DNA of 64,000 nt from Ructibacterium sp965146665 (GCA_965146665.1 CBCTHE010000004.1:186001-250000), one strand, 5' to 3'. Shown: positions 1-9,122, counted from the stretch's first letter. Translations and numbers: made by a program. Notes: generated by a model from the letters alone, not told the origin.

Positions 1-13
1 CTGAGGTAATAAC

Positions 14-289
14 ATGAAACTAATCAATGTAGGATTCGGCAACATTGTCTCCGGAGACCGGGTCATTGCCATTGTGAGCCCCGATTCCGCTCCCATCAAA
101 CGGATTGTGCAGGAATCCAAGGACAAGGGCCTGCTGATCGACGCCACCTGCGGGCGGCGCACCCGCGCGGTTATCATTACGGACAGCGACCATGTGATTC
201 TTTCCGCCATTCAGACCGAGACCATTGCTAGCCGCGCGGAACCAAAAGAAGATGAAACCAGAGAGGAACTGACCGACGATGAAGAATAA
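14..289 (+). CDS. remA: RemA-family (DUF370) regulator
   Basis: Small 91-residue protein of the RemA/DUF370 family. In Bacillus, RemA is a DNA-binding activator of extracellular-matrix and osmoprotection genes. The sequence shows the conserved N-terminal block (MKLINVGFGNIVSGDRVIAI), then PIKRI and a K..GLLIDATCGRRTRAVI core; the last 20 residues are acidic and variable. The position directly before gmk, overlapping it by 11 bases, is the usual RemA position in Bacillota. A GAGG just before the ATG serves as ribosome site. The 13 bases before it are too few to name the upstream gene; a yicC-type gene would be expected from synteny (inference). Confidence 0.9.
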   Translation: MKLINVGFGNIVSGDRVIAIVSPDSAPIKRIVQESKDKGLLIDATCGRRTRAVIITDSDHVILSAIQTETIASRAEPKEDETREELTDDEE

Positions 290-848
290 AGGAAACCTGA
301 TTGTGATCTCCGGCCCCTCCGGCGTCGGTAAGGGAACTGTATGCGAACGCCTGCTCCGGGAGTGCCCGGATCTGACGCTGTCGGTCTCCGCCACTACCAG
401 AAAACCGCGGACCGTAGACCAGGAGGGCGTCACCTATTATTTCAAGACAATGGATGACTTTGAATCCATGATCAAGCAAGGCGCATTTTTGGAATGGGCC
501 TTATATAATGGAAATTACTACGGAACGCCGCTGGCGCCGGTACTGGAAAAGCTTGAGGCCGGACTGAACGTTCTGCTGGAAATTGATGTGCAGGGCGCGC
601 TCAACGTGATGGATAACTTTCCGGACGGAATCTATATCTTCATTGCGCCGCCGGACAGGGAGACCTTAAGCCGCCGTCTGACCGGACGCGGCACCGAAAC
701 GCCGGAGGAGATTGCGCGGCGGGTCGCCGCCGCGGAGCAGGAACTCGCCCAGCAGGACAAATACGACTATGTTGTGATCAATGACGCACTGGAAGACGCA
801 GTGCAGTCAATCAAAGATATTATCCAGACAAGGAGTGTTGTTTTATGA
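279..848 (+). CDS. gmk: Guanylate kinase
   Basis: Phosphorylates GMP to GDP with ATP in purine nucleotide metabolism; cytosolic. The 189-residue length is typical. The P-loop GPSGVGKGT lies at residues 11-19, followed by the SATTRKPR GMP-binding segment, the V(T)YYF motif and a DVQGA motif near residue 105. It starts inside the end of remA and ends with the ATGA overlap into rpoZ, so the three genes are translationally coupled. The order remA-gmk-rpoZ is strongly conserved in Bacillota. Confidence 0.97.
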   Translation: MKNKGNLIVISGPSGVGKGTVCERLLRECPDLTLSVSATTRKPRTVDQEGVTYYFKTMDDFESMIKQGAFLEWALYNGNYYGTPLAPVLEKLEAGLNVLLEIDVQGALNVMDNFPDGIYIFIAPPDRETLSRRLTGRGTETPEEIARRVAAAEQELAQQDKYDYVVINDALEDAVQSIKDIIQTRSVVL

Positions 849-1153
849 TGATTTATCCCCCAATCGCTGAATTGGTTGAAAAAACCGGAAGCCGTTATGT
901 ACTGGTGATTGAGGCCGCCCACCGTGCACGCCAGCTCTCTCAGGGTGCTTCGCCCTTATGCAGCTGCGATTCGAGCAAGGAGGTCTCCATTGCCACCAAT
1001 GAAATTTATCAAGACAAGCTCGGGGTTTATGCCAAGGCCGTGCCCGAGGAAACAGAGGCTTCCGCAGAAGCCGCTCAAGCCCCTGTTCTTTCAGGTGCCG
1101 CGGACGCCGGTTCTGTCACGGAGGATGCCGGTGCATCCATAGAGGAGTTTTAA
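845..1153 (+). CDS. rpoZ: RNA polymerase omega subunit
   Basis: Omega subunit of RNA polymerase, a small assembly and stability factor for beta-prime. Residues 1-65 carry the recognisable core: MIYPPIAELVEKTGSRYVLV, then AAHRARQL and a late KEVSIATNEIYQDKL segment. The 35-residue tail rich in Ala and Glu is low complexity and probably disordered. The start ATG overlaps the gmk stop (ATGA). A strong intrinsic terminator at 1175-1208 follows, closing the remA-gmk-rpoZ unit. Confidence 0.93.
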   Translation: MMIYPPIAELVEKTGSRYVLVIEAAHRARQLSQGASPLCSCDSSKEVSIATNEIYQDKLGVYAKAVPEETEASAEAAQAPVLSGAADAGSVTEDAGASIEEF

Positions 1154-1174
1154 CCCCTGCTGTGCCGTACTTAT

Positions 1175-1208
1175 AAAACGCCGGCTCTCATCCTGAGGCC
1201 GGCGTTTT
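1175..1208 (+). terminator. Intrinsic terminator after rpoZ
   Basis: Perfect 11-bp arms AAAACGCCGGC (1175-1185) and GCCGGCGTTTT (1198-1208) around a 12-base loop, ending in a T run. It separates rpoZ from coaBC, so coaBC-priA may need its own promoter or read-through. Confidence 0.85.
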
Positions 1209-1235
1209 CAGTATTGAATGAATGGAGGGAATTTT

Positions 1236-2441
1236 ATGCGCCCACTGAAAGACCGCTGTGTGGTCCTTGGGATCACAGGCGGAATCGCCGCATATAAGGC
1301 CGCGGATTTGGTTTCCCGGCTGAAGAAAATGGGAGCGGATGTCAAGGTCATTATGACCCGCTCCGCCGCGGAATTTATCGCGCCGCTCACCCTGCAGAGC
1401 CTCTCGCAGAACCCGGTGGCAATGGATATGTTTGAGGAACCCAGAAGCTGGGAAATCCGGCATATCTCTCTGGCCCAGTCCGCTGATGTCTTTGTGATAG
1501 CCCCCTGCACCGCCAATGTCATCGGCAAGATCGCCGGCGGGCTTGCCGACGATCTGCTCACCACCACCGTCATGGCCACAAAAGCGCCTGTGCTGATCGC
1601 GCCGGCCATGAACACAAATATGTATGAAAACCCCATTGTCCAGCAGAATATCCAAAAGCTGACGTCTCTGGGCTATACCTTCATTGCCCCGGAAAGCGGA
1701 CGGCTGGCCTGCGGCGACATTGGCAGGGGAAAGCTGGCGGATCCTGCGCATATTGCGGAATATGTACAGATTGCCGCCCTGCGCCCCTCCGGGGACCTCA
1801 GAGGCCGCAGAATCCTGGTCACCGCGGGTGCGACCCAGGAGGCGCTGGACCCAGTCCGCTATCTGACCAACCATTCCAGCGGGAAGATGGGCTATGCTGT
1901 TGCAAACGCCGCCTATCTGCGGGGCGCGGATGTGGTTTTGGTATCGGCTCCCAGCCAGCAAGCCGCCCTGCCCGGCGTCACCGTCCTGCCCGTGGTCTCC
2001 GCCCGGGAGATGTATGCGGCGGTTATGGAGCAGGCCCCGGATGCCGACGCTGTCATCAAAGCCGCCGCTGTGGCAGATTTCCGGCCTGCCGAGCAGGCGG
2101 GACAAAAACTGAAAAAAACAGGAATCGCCTCCATGGAGCTCCAGCTTACCGCCAATCCTGATATTCTGCAGGAGCTGGGCGATCTCTTCGGCGGCAAAAA
2201 GGTTATTGCCGGCTTTTGCATGGAGACCCAGGACCTCCTTGCCCGCGCCAAGGAAAAGCTGGCGCGGAAAGGCGCTGACTTCATCGTGGCCAATGATCTG
2301 ACCACAGCCGGCGCCGGCTTTGGAACTGACACCAATGTGGTGACCATTCTGTCCGCTGACGGTTCCGCCGATTCCCTTCCGCTTATGGAAAAGGACGCGG
2401 TTGCAAATGAACTTTTAGACAGGATCGCGGCAAAGCTATGA
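1236..2441 (+). CDS. coaBC: Bifunctional phosphopantothenoylcysteine decarboxylase / phosphopantothenate-cysteine ligase
   Basis: Two consecutive steps of coenzyme A synthesis. The N-terminal flavoprotein domain (about 1-180) shows GITGGIAAYKAADL, the catalytic-His region IRHISLAQSAD, the PAMNTNMYENP motif and the ACGD clamp (RLACGDIGRGKLADP). The C-terminal ligase domain (about 185-400) shows GATQEALDPVRYLTNHSSGKMGYA and KAAAVADFRP. I place the start at ATG 1236 because GGAGGGA lies 5-6 bases before it; an in-frame ATG at 1218 has no ribosome site. The stop overlaps the priA start (ATGA). Confidence 0.96.
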   Translation: MRPLKDRCVVLGITGGIAAYKAADLVSRLKKMGADVKVIMTRSAAEFIAPLTLQSLSQNPVAMDMFEEPRSWEIRHISLAQSADVFVIAPCTANVIGKIAGGLADDLLTTTVMATKAPVLIAPAMNTNMYENPIVQQNIQKLTSLGYTFIAPESGRLACGDIGRGKLADPAHIAEYVQIAALRPSGDLRGRRILVTAGATQEALDPVRYLTNHSSGKMGYAVANAAYLRGADVVLVSAPSQQAALPGVTVLPVVSAREMYAAVMEQAPDADAVIKAAAVADFRPAEQAGQKLKKTGIASMELQLTANPDILQELGDLFGGKKVIAGFCMETQDLLARAKEKLARKGADFIVANDLTTAGAGFGTDTNVVTILSADGSADSLPLMEKDAVANELLDRIAAKL

Positions 2442-4882
2442 TTGCGAATGTCATTTTAACAGATTCCGGTCACGCCGTTGACCGCGGCTTTGACTATGAA
2501 ATCCCGCCGGAACTGGAGCCGCAGGCTGTACCCGGCGCCCGGGTGCTGGTCCCCTTTGGCATGCGAAACGCCACAGCGGAGGGACTGATCCTGTCCGTCA
2601 GCGAAACCAGCAATTTTGCCTCGCTCAAACGGCTGATCCGCTGTATTGACAGCGGCCCGGTCTGTACGCCGGAGCTTATGGAGCTATGCTTCTGGATGCA
2701 GAAGCAGTATCTCTGCTCCTTTCAGCAGAGTTATAAGCAGGTCAAGCCCCCCTATATGGGCACCCGCATACGGCAGTGGCTGGTGCTTCGGAAAGAGAAC
2801 GCCGAGGGGCTCACCGCCGCACAGCGGCAGCTTTTGGATGCGCTGAAAGAATTTGACGGCGTCGCTGAACTGGCAGAGCTGGAAGCCGCCCTCAGCAAGC
2901 GCAGTCTGAAGCAGACCGCCTTTGCCCTGCAGGACCGCGGCGTTCTGGAAATTCGGGAACGCATTGACGACATGATCTCGGTCAAATACATCCGCAAAGC
3001 CCATTTGAACTGCAGTGCGGAGGAGGGCTATGCCCTTGCAGACGAGCTCACGTCCCGCCGGGCCACAGTCCAGGCCAGCCTGGTCCTGACGCTCTGTGAC
3101 AGCGGCGATCTTCCCACCTCGGATCTGGTGCTGATCGCGGACGGGAACTACTCCTCTCTGAACGCGCTGCGGGACAAGGGCATTGTCTCCATCTATCGGG
3201 AACAGCTGGAACGGAAGGCCTATGCCGCCGAAAACTACACTTCTTCCTCCGCCTATATTCCCACGGCAGAGCAAAAGCCGGTCATCGACTATCTGAATCG
3301 TCTGATTGTCCATAATCTGCACGAAAAGATCCTGCTCCGAGGGGTGACCGGAAGCGGCAAAACCGAGGTCTTTCTGCAGGCCATTGACACCTGCATCCAA
3401 AGGGGAAAGCAGGCGATTATGCTGGTGCCGGAAATCTCGCTGACACCGCAGATGGTGGAGCGGTTTGTCAGCCGGTTCGGCACCTCTGTGGCCGTGATGC
3501 ACAGCGGCCTCTCGCAGGGGGAACGATTTGACCAATGGCACAAAATCAAGCGCGGTGAGGTAAACGTTGCGGTTGGCGCCCGAAGCGCCGTATTTGCTCC
3601 CTTTGACAATCTGGGGATCATCATTCTGGACGAGGAGCACGAGGCCAGCTATAAATCCGAAACCGCCCCCCGCTATCATGCCCGGGACATTGCCATGCAC
3701 AGGGCCCGGAAATACGGTGCCCCCGTGCTGATGGCGTCGGCAACGCCCTCTGTTTCCTCCTACTATCTGGCACAGCAAGGCGAGTACAAGCTGTTTGAGA
3801 TGCACCGGCGCTATAATGAGAACGCAATGCCCAAGGCACGCATTGTGGATATGCGGAGCGAACTGTTTGATTATCACAACATGTCCTCGGTCAGCATCCG
3901 CCTTCAGGACGAAATCCGCAGAAATCTGGAAAAAGGGGAAAAAACCATCCTGTTTCTGAACCGGCGCGGCTACAACACCTTTGTTTCCTGCCGGGAATGC
4001 GGCCATGTCATGGAGTGCCAAAACTGCAGCATTGCTCTGACCTATCACCGGAGCTCCAACCAGCTGGTTTGTCACTACTGTGGTTACAGCCAGGCGAACG
4101 TGACCCAATGCCCGGAATGCGGGTCAAAGTATGTGAAATTTTTTGGGACCGGAACACAAAAAATTGAGGACGAGCTTCAAACTCTGTTTCCGGACGCGCG
4201 CATACTGCGCATGGATTTTGACACCACTTCTGTGAAGGGCGGGCACGAGGCCATCCTGAACCGATTCAAAAATGGGGAGGCGGACATCCTTCTCGGGACC
4301 CAGATGGTGACAAAGGGCCTTGATTTTCCGGATGTTACACTGGTCGGCGTGCTGGCCGCGGACACCTCCCTGAATGTGGACGACTTTCGTTCCAGCGAAC
4401 GGTGTTTTTCCCTGATTACCCAAGTCTGCGGCCGCGCCGGCCGCGGTGATGTGGAGGGACGCGCTGTGATTCAGACCTATCAGCCCGAAAACGCCACCAT
4501 CAATTTTGCCAGGGAACAGAACTATCTGGCTTTCTATGAGAACGAGATCAAATACCGGAAGCGGATGGATTATCCCCCCTTCTGTGATATCGTCTATATT
4601 CTGGTTTCCGGCGAAAACGAGGAGCTGGTGAGCCGTGAAATCGGAAACATCGGCGGACTGCTGAAAGAGCGCGCCAACACCGGGGGTCAGATTATCAGCC
4701 TGCTGGGCCCGGCGGCCTCGCCGATTGCGAGAATCAAGAACAAGTTCCGGCACCGCATTTTGCTGAAGGTGCGAAGCGCCGGCGCAATTTTGCCCTTTTT
4801 GAAGGAAATCAGCGACGCGCATAACAGCGGAAAGCCCAAGAATACTTTGGTCATTGACATCAACCCGACTAATATGTTATAA
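2438..4882 (+). CDS. priA: Primosomal replication-restart helicase PriA
   Basis: 3'-5' DNA helicase that recognises stalled forks and reloads the replicative helicase. The 814 residues show the N-terminal fork-binding domain, Walker A GVTGSGKTEVF (near residue 302), the DEEHE Walker B box, helicase motif GSATP-like ASATPS, and the zinc-binding cysteine cluster (CRECGHVMECQNC ... CHYCGYSQANVTQCPECG) inserted in the helicase domain. Motifs LGTQMVTKGLDFPDV and QVCGRAGRGD close the helicase core. It is translationally coupled to coaBC. Confidence 0.97.
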   Translation: MIANVILTDSGHAVDRGFDYEIPPELEPQAVPGARVLVPFGMRNATAEGLILSVSETSNFASLKRLIRCIDSGPVCTPELMELCFWMQKQYLCSFQQSYKQVKPPYMGTRIRQWLVLRKENAEGLTAAQRQLLDALKEFDGVAELAELEAALSKRSLKQTAFALQDRGVLEIRERIDDMISVKYIRKAHLNCSAEEGYALADELTSRRATVQASLVLTLCDSGDLPTSDLVLIADGNYSSLNALRDKGIVSIYREQLERKAYAAENYTSSSAYIPTAEQKPVIDYLNRLIVHNLHEKILLRGVTGSGKTEVFLQAIDTCIQRGKQAIMLVPEISLTPQMVERFVSRFGTSVAVMHSGLSQGERFDQWHKIKRGEVNVAVGARSAVFAPFDNLGIIILDEEHEASYKSETAPRYHARDIAMHRARKYGAPVLMASATPSVSSYYLAQQGEYKLFEMHRRYNENAMPKARIVDMRSELFDYHNMSSVSIRLQDEIRRNLEKGEKTILFLNRRGYNTFVSCRECGHVMECQNCSIALTYHRSSNQLVCHYCGYSQANVTQCPECGSKYVKFFGTGTQKIEDELQTLFPDARILRMDFDTTSVKGGHEAILNRFKNGEADILLGTQMVTKGLDFPDVTLVGVLAADTSLNVDDFRSSERCFSLITQVCGRAGRGDVEGRAVIQTYQPENATINFAREQNYLAFYENEIKYRKRMDYPPFCDIVYILVSGENEELVSREIGNIGGLLKERANTGGQIISLLGPAASPIARIKNKFRHRILLKVRSAGAILPFLKEISDAHNSGKPKNTLVIDINPTNML

Positions 4883-4893
4883 CTAAATAACAA

Positions 4894-4954
4894 CAGGCGC
4901 CTCCCGCGGAGCTCGGGAGGCAGTCAGCAAAAATTATGCAAGACAGGGCGCCTG
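4894..4954 (+). other. Nested inverted repeats between priA and def
   Basis: Outer arms CAGGCGCC (4894-4901) and GGCGCCTG (4947-4954) enclose a perfect hairpin CCTCCCG/CGGGAGG (4900-4906, 4914-4920). There is no T run, so this is not a classic terminator. It may be an RNA processing or pausing structure between two co-directional genes; its function is unknown. Confidence 0.4.
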
Positions 4955-5003
4955 CCCTCACAATAAAACTACCGGGATCACCGGAAGAAATGGAGTGTTA
5001 CCT

Positions 5004-5468
5004 ATGGCAATTCGAAAAATACTGACAGTTGGCGATCCGGTTTTGACCAAAAAGTGCCGAATCGTGGAGAAGGTCGATCAGCGGATCCTGACCTTATTGG
5101 ATGACATGGCCGATACCCTTTATGAGTCGGGCGGCGTCGGCCTTGCGGCTCCCCAGGTGGGGGTTTTGCGCCGGGTGGTCGTCATTGATGCGGGCGACGA
5201 GGATGGTCTGATTGAGCTGATCAATCCCGAAATCATCCACACAGAGGGGGAGCAGACCGACGGGGAAGGCTGTCTCAGCTATCCGGGAAAATTCGGTTTG
5301 GTCACCCGCCCCAACATTGTGACGGTCCGGGCCATGGACCGCAGCGGGAATATCCGGGAAATCACAGGAGAGGGTCTGAAAGCCAGGGCCTTCTGTCATG
5401 AAACCGACCATCTGGACGGCAAGATGTTCATGGACATGGTCACGCAGTGGCTGGAAGATGACGAATGA
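5004..5468 (+). CDS. def: Peptide deformylase
   Basis: Removes the formyl group from nascent peptides; metalloenzyme acting at the ribosome exit. All three motifs are present: GVGLAAPQVG, EGCLSYPG (metal-ligand Cys) and HETDHLDG (two His ligands and the catalytic Glu). The 154-residue product is of normal size. ATG 5004 is preferred over GTG 4995 because GGAG sits 8 bases before it. In Bacillus-type order fmt follows directly; here fmt lies 12 kb away on the other strand (see findings). Confidence 0.96.
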   Translation: MAIRKILTVGDPVLTKKCRIVEKVDQRILTLLDDMADTLYESGGVGLAAPQVGVLRRVVVIDAGDEDGLIELINPEIIHTEGEQTDGEGCLSYPGKFGLVTRPNIVTVRAMDRSGNIREITGEGLKARAFCHETDHLDGKMFMDMVTQWLEDDE

Positions 5469-5474
5469 CAAGTA

Positions 5475-5514
5475 AAACAGACCTGCCGCATGAATACGGC
5501 AGGCCTGTTTTTTT
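5475..5514. terminator. Bidirectional terminator between def and the MFS gene
   Basis: CCTGCCG (5482-5488) pairs with CGGCAGG (5497-5503), extended by AAACAG/CTGTTT. There is a T run on the plus side and a matching A run on the minus side, so it can serve both convergent genes. Confidence 0.85.
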
Positions 5515-5525
5515 GAATATGCCGT

Positions 5526-6785
5526 CTATGCGGCGCCTTCGGGCTCCGCGCCTGCCGGCGCCTCCTCCGAAAGGGTCTGACTGACCTGTTTGAACAACAG
5601 GCTGATCAGGACACAGACCGCGGCGGCCAGGAAAAATACAGCCCATTCCCTTCCAGCCATAAATTCAAAAACCGTACCGTATACCGCCTGACCTATGGGC
5701 TGTGTACATACGGAGATGGCAATGATCCAGGACAGCACCTTTCCGATCATGTGCCGCGGGGTCAGCCGCTGTACCAGCGTGGTCATCTGCACTGTGAACA
5801 TGGTGGCCAGCGCCATAATCAAAAAGGCGCAGGCCGCGAGCACCAGATACCGGAATCCATCCGGCAGCTGGAAAAACAGGCTGGCACTCACTGGCAGTAA
5901 GAGCAGGCTGATCAGCAGGATCAGCCGCCAGATGCTTCCCGCCTGAAGCCGGTTTCCCGCAGCACTGCTGACAATCCCGCCGGCCAATCCGCCAACGCCC
6001 ATGATTCCCTGTAAATATCCAAGCATGACGCTGGAATCCTGAACATGAATGACCTGGACCGTGATGATCGGGAGCCCAATGATAATCAGGGCGGATAAAA
6101 ACAGATTAAACAGTGCAACAGTCAGCGTGATTCTCCCCACAGCCCTCTGCTGTCTGGTGATGAAGCGGACGCTCTGGGCAAGATCTCCCAGAAGGATATG
6201 GAAACCGCCTTTCTTCTCCCCTTTCTCAGAGGGAATCTGAATGAAAATCTCCATGACCGCGGAGCAGAAAAAGCACACGGCGCTGATGGAAAGAATGCTT
6301 TCTAAACCATAGGCGCTGTACAGGAGACCGCCCAAAACAGGGCCCAGCAGGTTGGCCAGAGAGGACACGGAGTTAATAGCCGAATTCGCGGATACCAGCC
6401 GGTCCTGACTGACCAGAAATGGGACGCTGGCCTGTACGGATGGCTGGTAGAAGCCTGAGATGCTGTACAGAAGCATCAGCGTCACAAAAATCAGTAAAAC
6501 CGGATCCACGCTCCGGGATAACAGCAAAAACCCAACCGTAATTCCCGCTGTTATAAAATCCAGAATTACCATAATATTCCGCTTATTGACACGGTCCGCG
6601 CACATACCGCCAATGGGGGACATTATAAGAATCGGTATAAAAGCGGCCGCGGACACCACGCCATACAGCGCGGGCGATCCGGTAATCTGAAGCAGATGCA
6701 GGGGCAGGGCAAAGCGAAGCGCGGCGTTGCCAAACAGGGAAATGATCTGACCGATAACAACCAGTATAAAATTTTTTGATTTCAT
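5526..6785 (-). CDS. MFS transporter, probable drug exporter
   Basis: Hydrophobic protein of 419 residues with about 12 predicted membrane segments, resembling the MFS_3/enterobactin-exporter-like branch (start MKSKNFILVVIGQIISLFGNA, loop GGMCADRVNKRN between TM2 and TM3). I chose the ATG at 6785, which has AAAGGA upstream, over a longer reading frame that would add a hydrophilic leader. It is the last gene downstream of the TetR-controlled ABC pair, 138 bases after the permease; that gap shows no clear terminator, so co-transcription is plausible. The substrate is not deducible; a drug or peptide export role is inferred from context. Confidence 0.8.
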   Translation of the reverse strand: MKSKNFILVVIGQIISLFGNAALRFALPLHLLQITGSPALYGVVSAAAFIPILIMSPIGGMCADRVNKRNIMVILDFITAGITVGFLLLSRSVDPVLLIFVTLMLLYSISGFYQPSVQASVPFLVSQDRLVSANSAINSVSSLANLLGPVLGGLLYSAYGLESILSISAVCFFCSAVMEIFIQIPSEKGEKKGGFHILLGDLAQSVRFITRQQRAVGRITLTVALFNLFLSALIIIGLPIITVQVIHVQDSSVMLGYLQGIMGVGGLAGGIVSSAAGNRLQAGSIWRLILLISLLLLPVSASLFFQLPDGFRYLVLAACAFLIMALATMFTVQMTTLVQRLTPRHMIGKVLSWIIAISVCTQPIGQAVYGTVFEFMAGREWAVFFLAAAVCVLISLLFKQVSQTLSEEAPAGAEPEGAA

Positions 6786-6923
6786 ATGATGTATTTTCCT
6801 TTCCGCCCACGGGGGGCAAACAAGAACGCGCGTCTGTGAGCGGACTGCGCGCTCTGCCTGGGGTGCCATTTCGGCTGATACCGCCCAGGCATAAGAGAGG
6901 CGACCTCATACGCCCTGTACTTG

Positions 6924-7649
6924 CTAAACTTCCATATGCCTGATCCGTTTCGCAAGCCTGCCATAGGCCGCCGCCGCGGCGGCCGCGCCTGCTGCCATCA
7001 CTGCGGTCATGGCCAAAATGGAGTGCTCCGCGGCCGTCACAAACAGATTTGACAAGGGACAGACCAGAAGAACGCCTGTGACAATAGCAGCCGGAACGGA
7101 TTTTTTCCAAAGCCCCACCGCCGCGGCGATCACCCCAACTGACGCGGCCAGAACGGCCAGCACTGCGGCGGCTTTCAGAACATGTCCCAGAATCCCGCCG
7201 TCAAATGCCTCGGGGACCAGCCCGAAAATCCGCGAGAGCCCGGCCAGGATCAGGGTCGCCGCCACAATACAGACAAACGCCGCGGCCACGGTGAATCCCG
7301 CTGTCAGGCAAACCTTGGCTCCCAGAATCCTTTGCCGGCTGACCGGATAGGAAAACAGCAAAGACACCGCTCTGCCAGAATAAGCGGCCACAATCACCCG
7401 GCCGGCAATCACGGCCGCAAGGATTGAGAAGCAGACCACCGATATGCTGGAGATCAATATACTCAGCCCCCGCCAGGTGGAAAACATCCACAGCTCCTGG
7501 GCCGGCGTCTGGGTTCCGTCCAATGTGTCCAAAATGGGGATCAGGGAAAATACAATCCCCATGGCCAGAACAGCTGTAAAAATCCACAAAGAAGCCCATA
7601 AATACCCCTGAATGCCTGTTTTTTTCAATTCCAGTTTAAATAATTTCAT
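6924..7649 (-). CDS. ABC-2 type transporter permease
   Basis: Membrane protein of 241 residues with about six hydrophobic segments and the Ala/Gly-rich style of small ABC-2 permeases: N-terminal KLFKLELKKTG, then a TM, and a cytoplasmic loop SYPVSRQRILGAK before the next TM. It overlaps the ATPase gene by 4 bases (stop 7646/start 7649), so the two form one exporter. Such pairs usually export lantibiotics, other antimicrobial compounds or lipids. The substrate is unknown. Confidence 0.82.
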   Translation of the reverse strand: MKLFKLELKKTGIQGYLWASLWIFTAVLAMGIVFSLIPILDTLDGTQTPAQELWMFSTWRGLSILISSISVVCFSILAAVIAGRVIVAAYSGRAVSLLFSYPVSRQRILGAKVCLTAGFTVAAAFVCIVAATLILAGLSRIFGLVPEAFDGGILGHVLKAAAVLAVLAASVGVIAAAVGLWKKSVPAAIVTGVLLVCPLSNLFVTAAEHSILAMTAVMAAGAAAAAAAYGRLAKRIRHMEV

Positions 7650-8362
7650 TGGTTATTCCTCCGCATCTTTTTAAGCATCTGTGCCTCAAACGCACCGCTG
7701 TCCTCCCGGATTGCCGCTGTCATGCAGACCTCCTCACAAATCTCACCGCCTGACAAAACCCCGATTTTGTCAGCAAGCTGTTTCATCTCTCTCAGAATAT
7801 GACTGGAAACCAGTATGGCAGTGCCCCCAGCGGAGAGGTTTCGCAGCATATGGGACAGATCCTGCATGCCAACCGGATCTAATCCATTGAGCGGTTCGTC
7901 CAGAAGCAGAACCTCCGGTCTGTGAATAACCGCTCTTGCGATAGCAAGGCGCTGTTTCATGCCAAGAGAAAAACGCGAAACCCGTTTTTGGGCCGCAGTC
8001 TCCAGCCCCACTGTCTTCAAGGCCTTCTGTACCGAACCGCCGCCCCCCATATAAGCCAAATGTATCTCTAGGTTTTCAGCCGCCGATAGATGCTCATAAA
8101 ACAGCGGCATCTCTATCAGACTTCCGATATGACGCTGTATTTCGGTCCGTGCGGTCTGACTGTCCATGCCGCAGACCACAGTCTCTCCCTCCTCCGGCTT
8201 CATCCATCCGGCTATAATCTTCATTAGTGTGGTTTTTCCCACCCCGTTCACTCCCACAAGTCCATAGATCTCTCCTTCCCGCACGGAAAAGCTGCAGCGG
8301 CGTAAAACCGGCTGTCCCTGTCTCTCCTTGCGGATATTTCTCACTTCAATGGCTGTCTTCAT
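7646..8362 (-). CDS. ABC transporter ATP-binding protein
   Basis: Nucleotide-binding subunit of 238 residues. Walker A is GVNGVGKTT, the signature is SLGMKQRLAIARA (in place of LSGGQ), Walker B is LLLDEPLNGLD, and the switch region is LVSSHILREM. The SLGMKQR signature is typical of ATPases paired with ABC-2 exporters involved in antimicrobial-peptide resistance. GGGGAG lies upstream of the ATG. A TetR-type palindrome (8377-8395) sits immediately upstream, so this is the first gene of the repressed unit. Confidence 0.92.
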   Translation of the reverse strand: MKTAIEVRNIRKERQGQPVLRRCSFSVREGEIYGLVGVNGVGKTTLMKIIAGWMKPEEGETVVCGMDSQTARTEIQRHIGSLIEMPLFYEHLSAAENLEIHLAYMGGGGSVQKALKTVGLETAAQKRVSRFSLGMKQRLAIARAVIHRPEVLLLDEPLNGLDPVGMQDLSHMLRNLSAGGTAILVSSHILREMKQLADKIGVLSGGEICEEVCMTAAIREDSGAFEAQMLKKMRRNNQ

Positions 8363-8376
8363 CTGATCTCCCCTTT

Positions 8377-8395
8377 CATACCGACCGACGGTATG
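8377..8395 (-). promoter_or_regulatory. TetR-type operator before the ABC/MFS unit
   Basis: CATACCG-ACCGA-CGGTATG, 7-bp inverted arms, 15 bases upstream of the ABC ATPase start. The half-site CATACC/GGTATG is shared with the two operators in front of the tetR gene, which links the regulator to this transporter operon. Confidence 0.8.
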
Positions 8396-8404
8396 TATTA
8401 TTTT

Positions 8405-8430
8405 AAAAAAGATTGCCCCGGATGGGGCAA
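8405..8430 (-). terminator. Intrinsic terminator after the tetR gene
   Basis: TTGCCCC (8413-8419) and GGGGCAA (8424-8430) with a 4-base loop; on the minus strand it is followed by a run of T. It separates tetR from the transporter operon, so each has its own control region. Confidence 0.85.
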
Positions 8431-8433
8431 TGC

Positions 8434-9087
8434 CTATTTATTTTCCTGGTATATCCCGCTGAGCTCCTGAAACCGCTTCAGCATACTGTCGTCAATGATG
8501 TCCAGCCCCAGGGCCCGCATCATTTCCTGAAAAAAACAAAACTTGCTGACCATTTCTGACGGCGTATTGTCAAATATCATGGGATTCATCCAGATATTGC
8601 CGACCAGAAGCACCACCTCTGACAGCTCCTTTGGGTATTTGGTCTGGATGGAACCGTCGGCAATGCCCTCCTCCACGATTGGAAGAATATACTCCGGAAC
8701 CACGATCTGCATGGTATCATTTACAATCATGGTAATCAGCCGCGGATTGTCACCGAGATTCGGCGCAGTCCTGAACACTTCATCCTGCTCCTGCTGGTGG
8801 ATGGACGCCTCAAAGATCCGTTTAAGCTTTTGCTTTCCATTCATTCCCTTTTCATCCCTGATTGCCGTGAGACGCTGTTCTACCCCCTGTGTAATCCGAT
8901 CTGTCACCGCGTCCAGAATGTCCTCCTTGGACTTGAAATGATGATAAATAGCGCCCTTGCTCAAGCCATTGAGCGCGCCGAGGATATCCTGTATGGATGT
9001 ATGCTCATACCCCTTTTCCATAAAAAGCCGGTATGAGGCCTCCAGAATCTGATTCACGGTCTCCTCAGGATACTTGTTTCTTGCCAC
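8434..9087 (-). CDS. TetR/AcrR-family transcriptional repressor
   Basis: One-component repressor of 217 residues. The N-terminal helix-turn-helix (about 1-55) has NKYPEETVNQILEASYRLF, then SIQDILGALNGLSKGAIYHHFKSKEDIL. The C-terminal ligand domain is divergent. I choose the GTG at 9087, preceded by GGGGGGAG at a spacing of about 5; this gives the family's usual (V/M)ARNKYPEET start. The upstream ATG at 9105 lies inside an operator and has no ribosome site. Two perfect palindromes overlap its own promoter, so it is probably autoregulated and also controls the downstream ABC/MFS genes. Confidence 0.93.
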   Translation of the reverse strand: MARNKYPEETVNQILEASYRLFMEKGYEHTSIQDILGALNGLSKGAIYHHFKSKEDILDAVTDRITQGVEQRLTAIRDEKGMNGKQKLKRIFEASIHQQEQDEVFRTAPNLGDNPRLITMIVNDTMQIVVPEYILPIVEEGIADGSIQTKYPKELSEVVLLVGNIWMNPMIFDNTPSEMVSKFCFFQEMMRALGLDIIDDSMLKRFQELSGIYQENK

Positions 9088-9101
9088 ACTTCTCCCCCCA
9101 A

Positions 9102-9118
9102 ACATACCGTTGGTATGT
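9102..9118 (-). promoter_or_regulatory. TetR operator 1, over the tetR transcription start
   Basis: Perfect palindrome ACATACC-GTT-GGTATGT. It lies 5 bases downstream of the -10 box (9123-9128) and 14 bases before the GTG start. Confidence 0.85.
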
Positions 9119-9122
9119 ATAG

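Noticed and set aside
4894..4954. Rho-independent terminator between priA and def
   Set aside because: Strong hairpins but no T run; listed as structure only.
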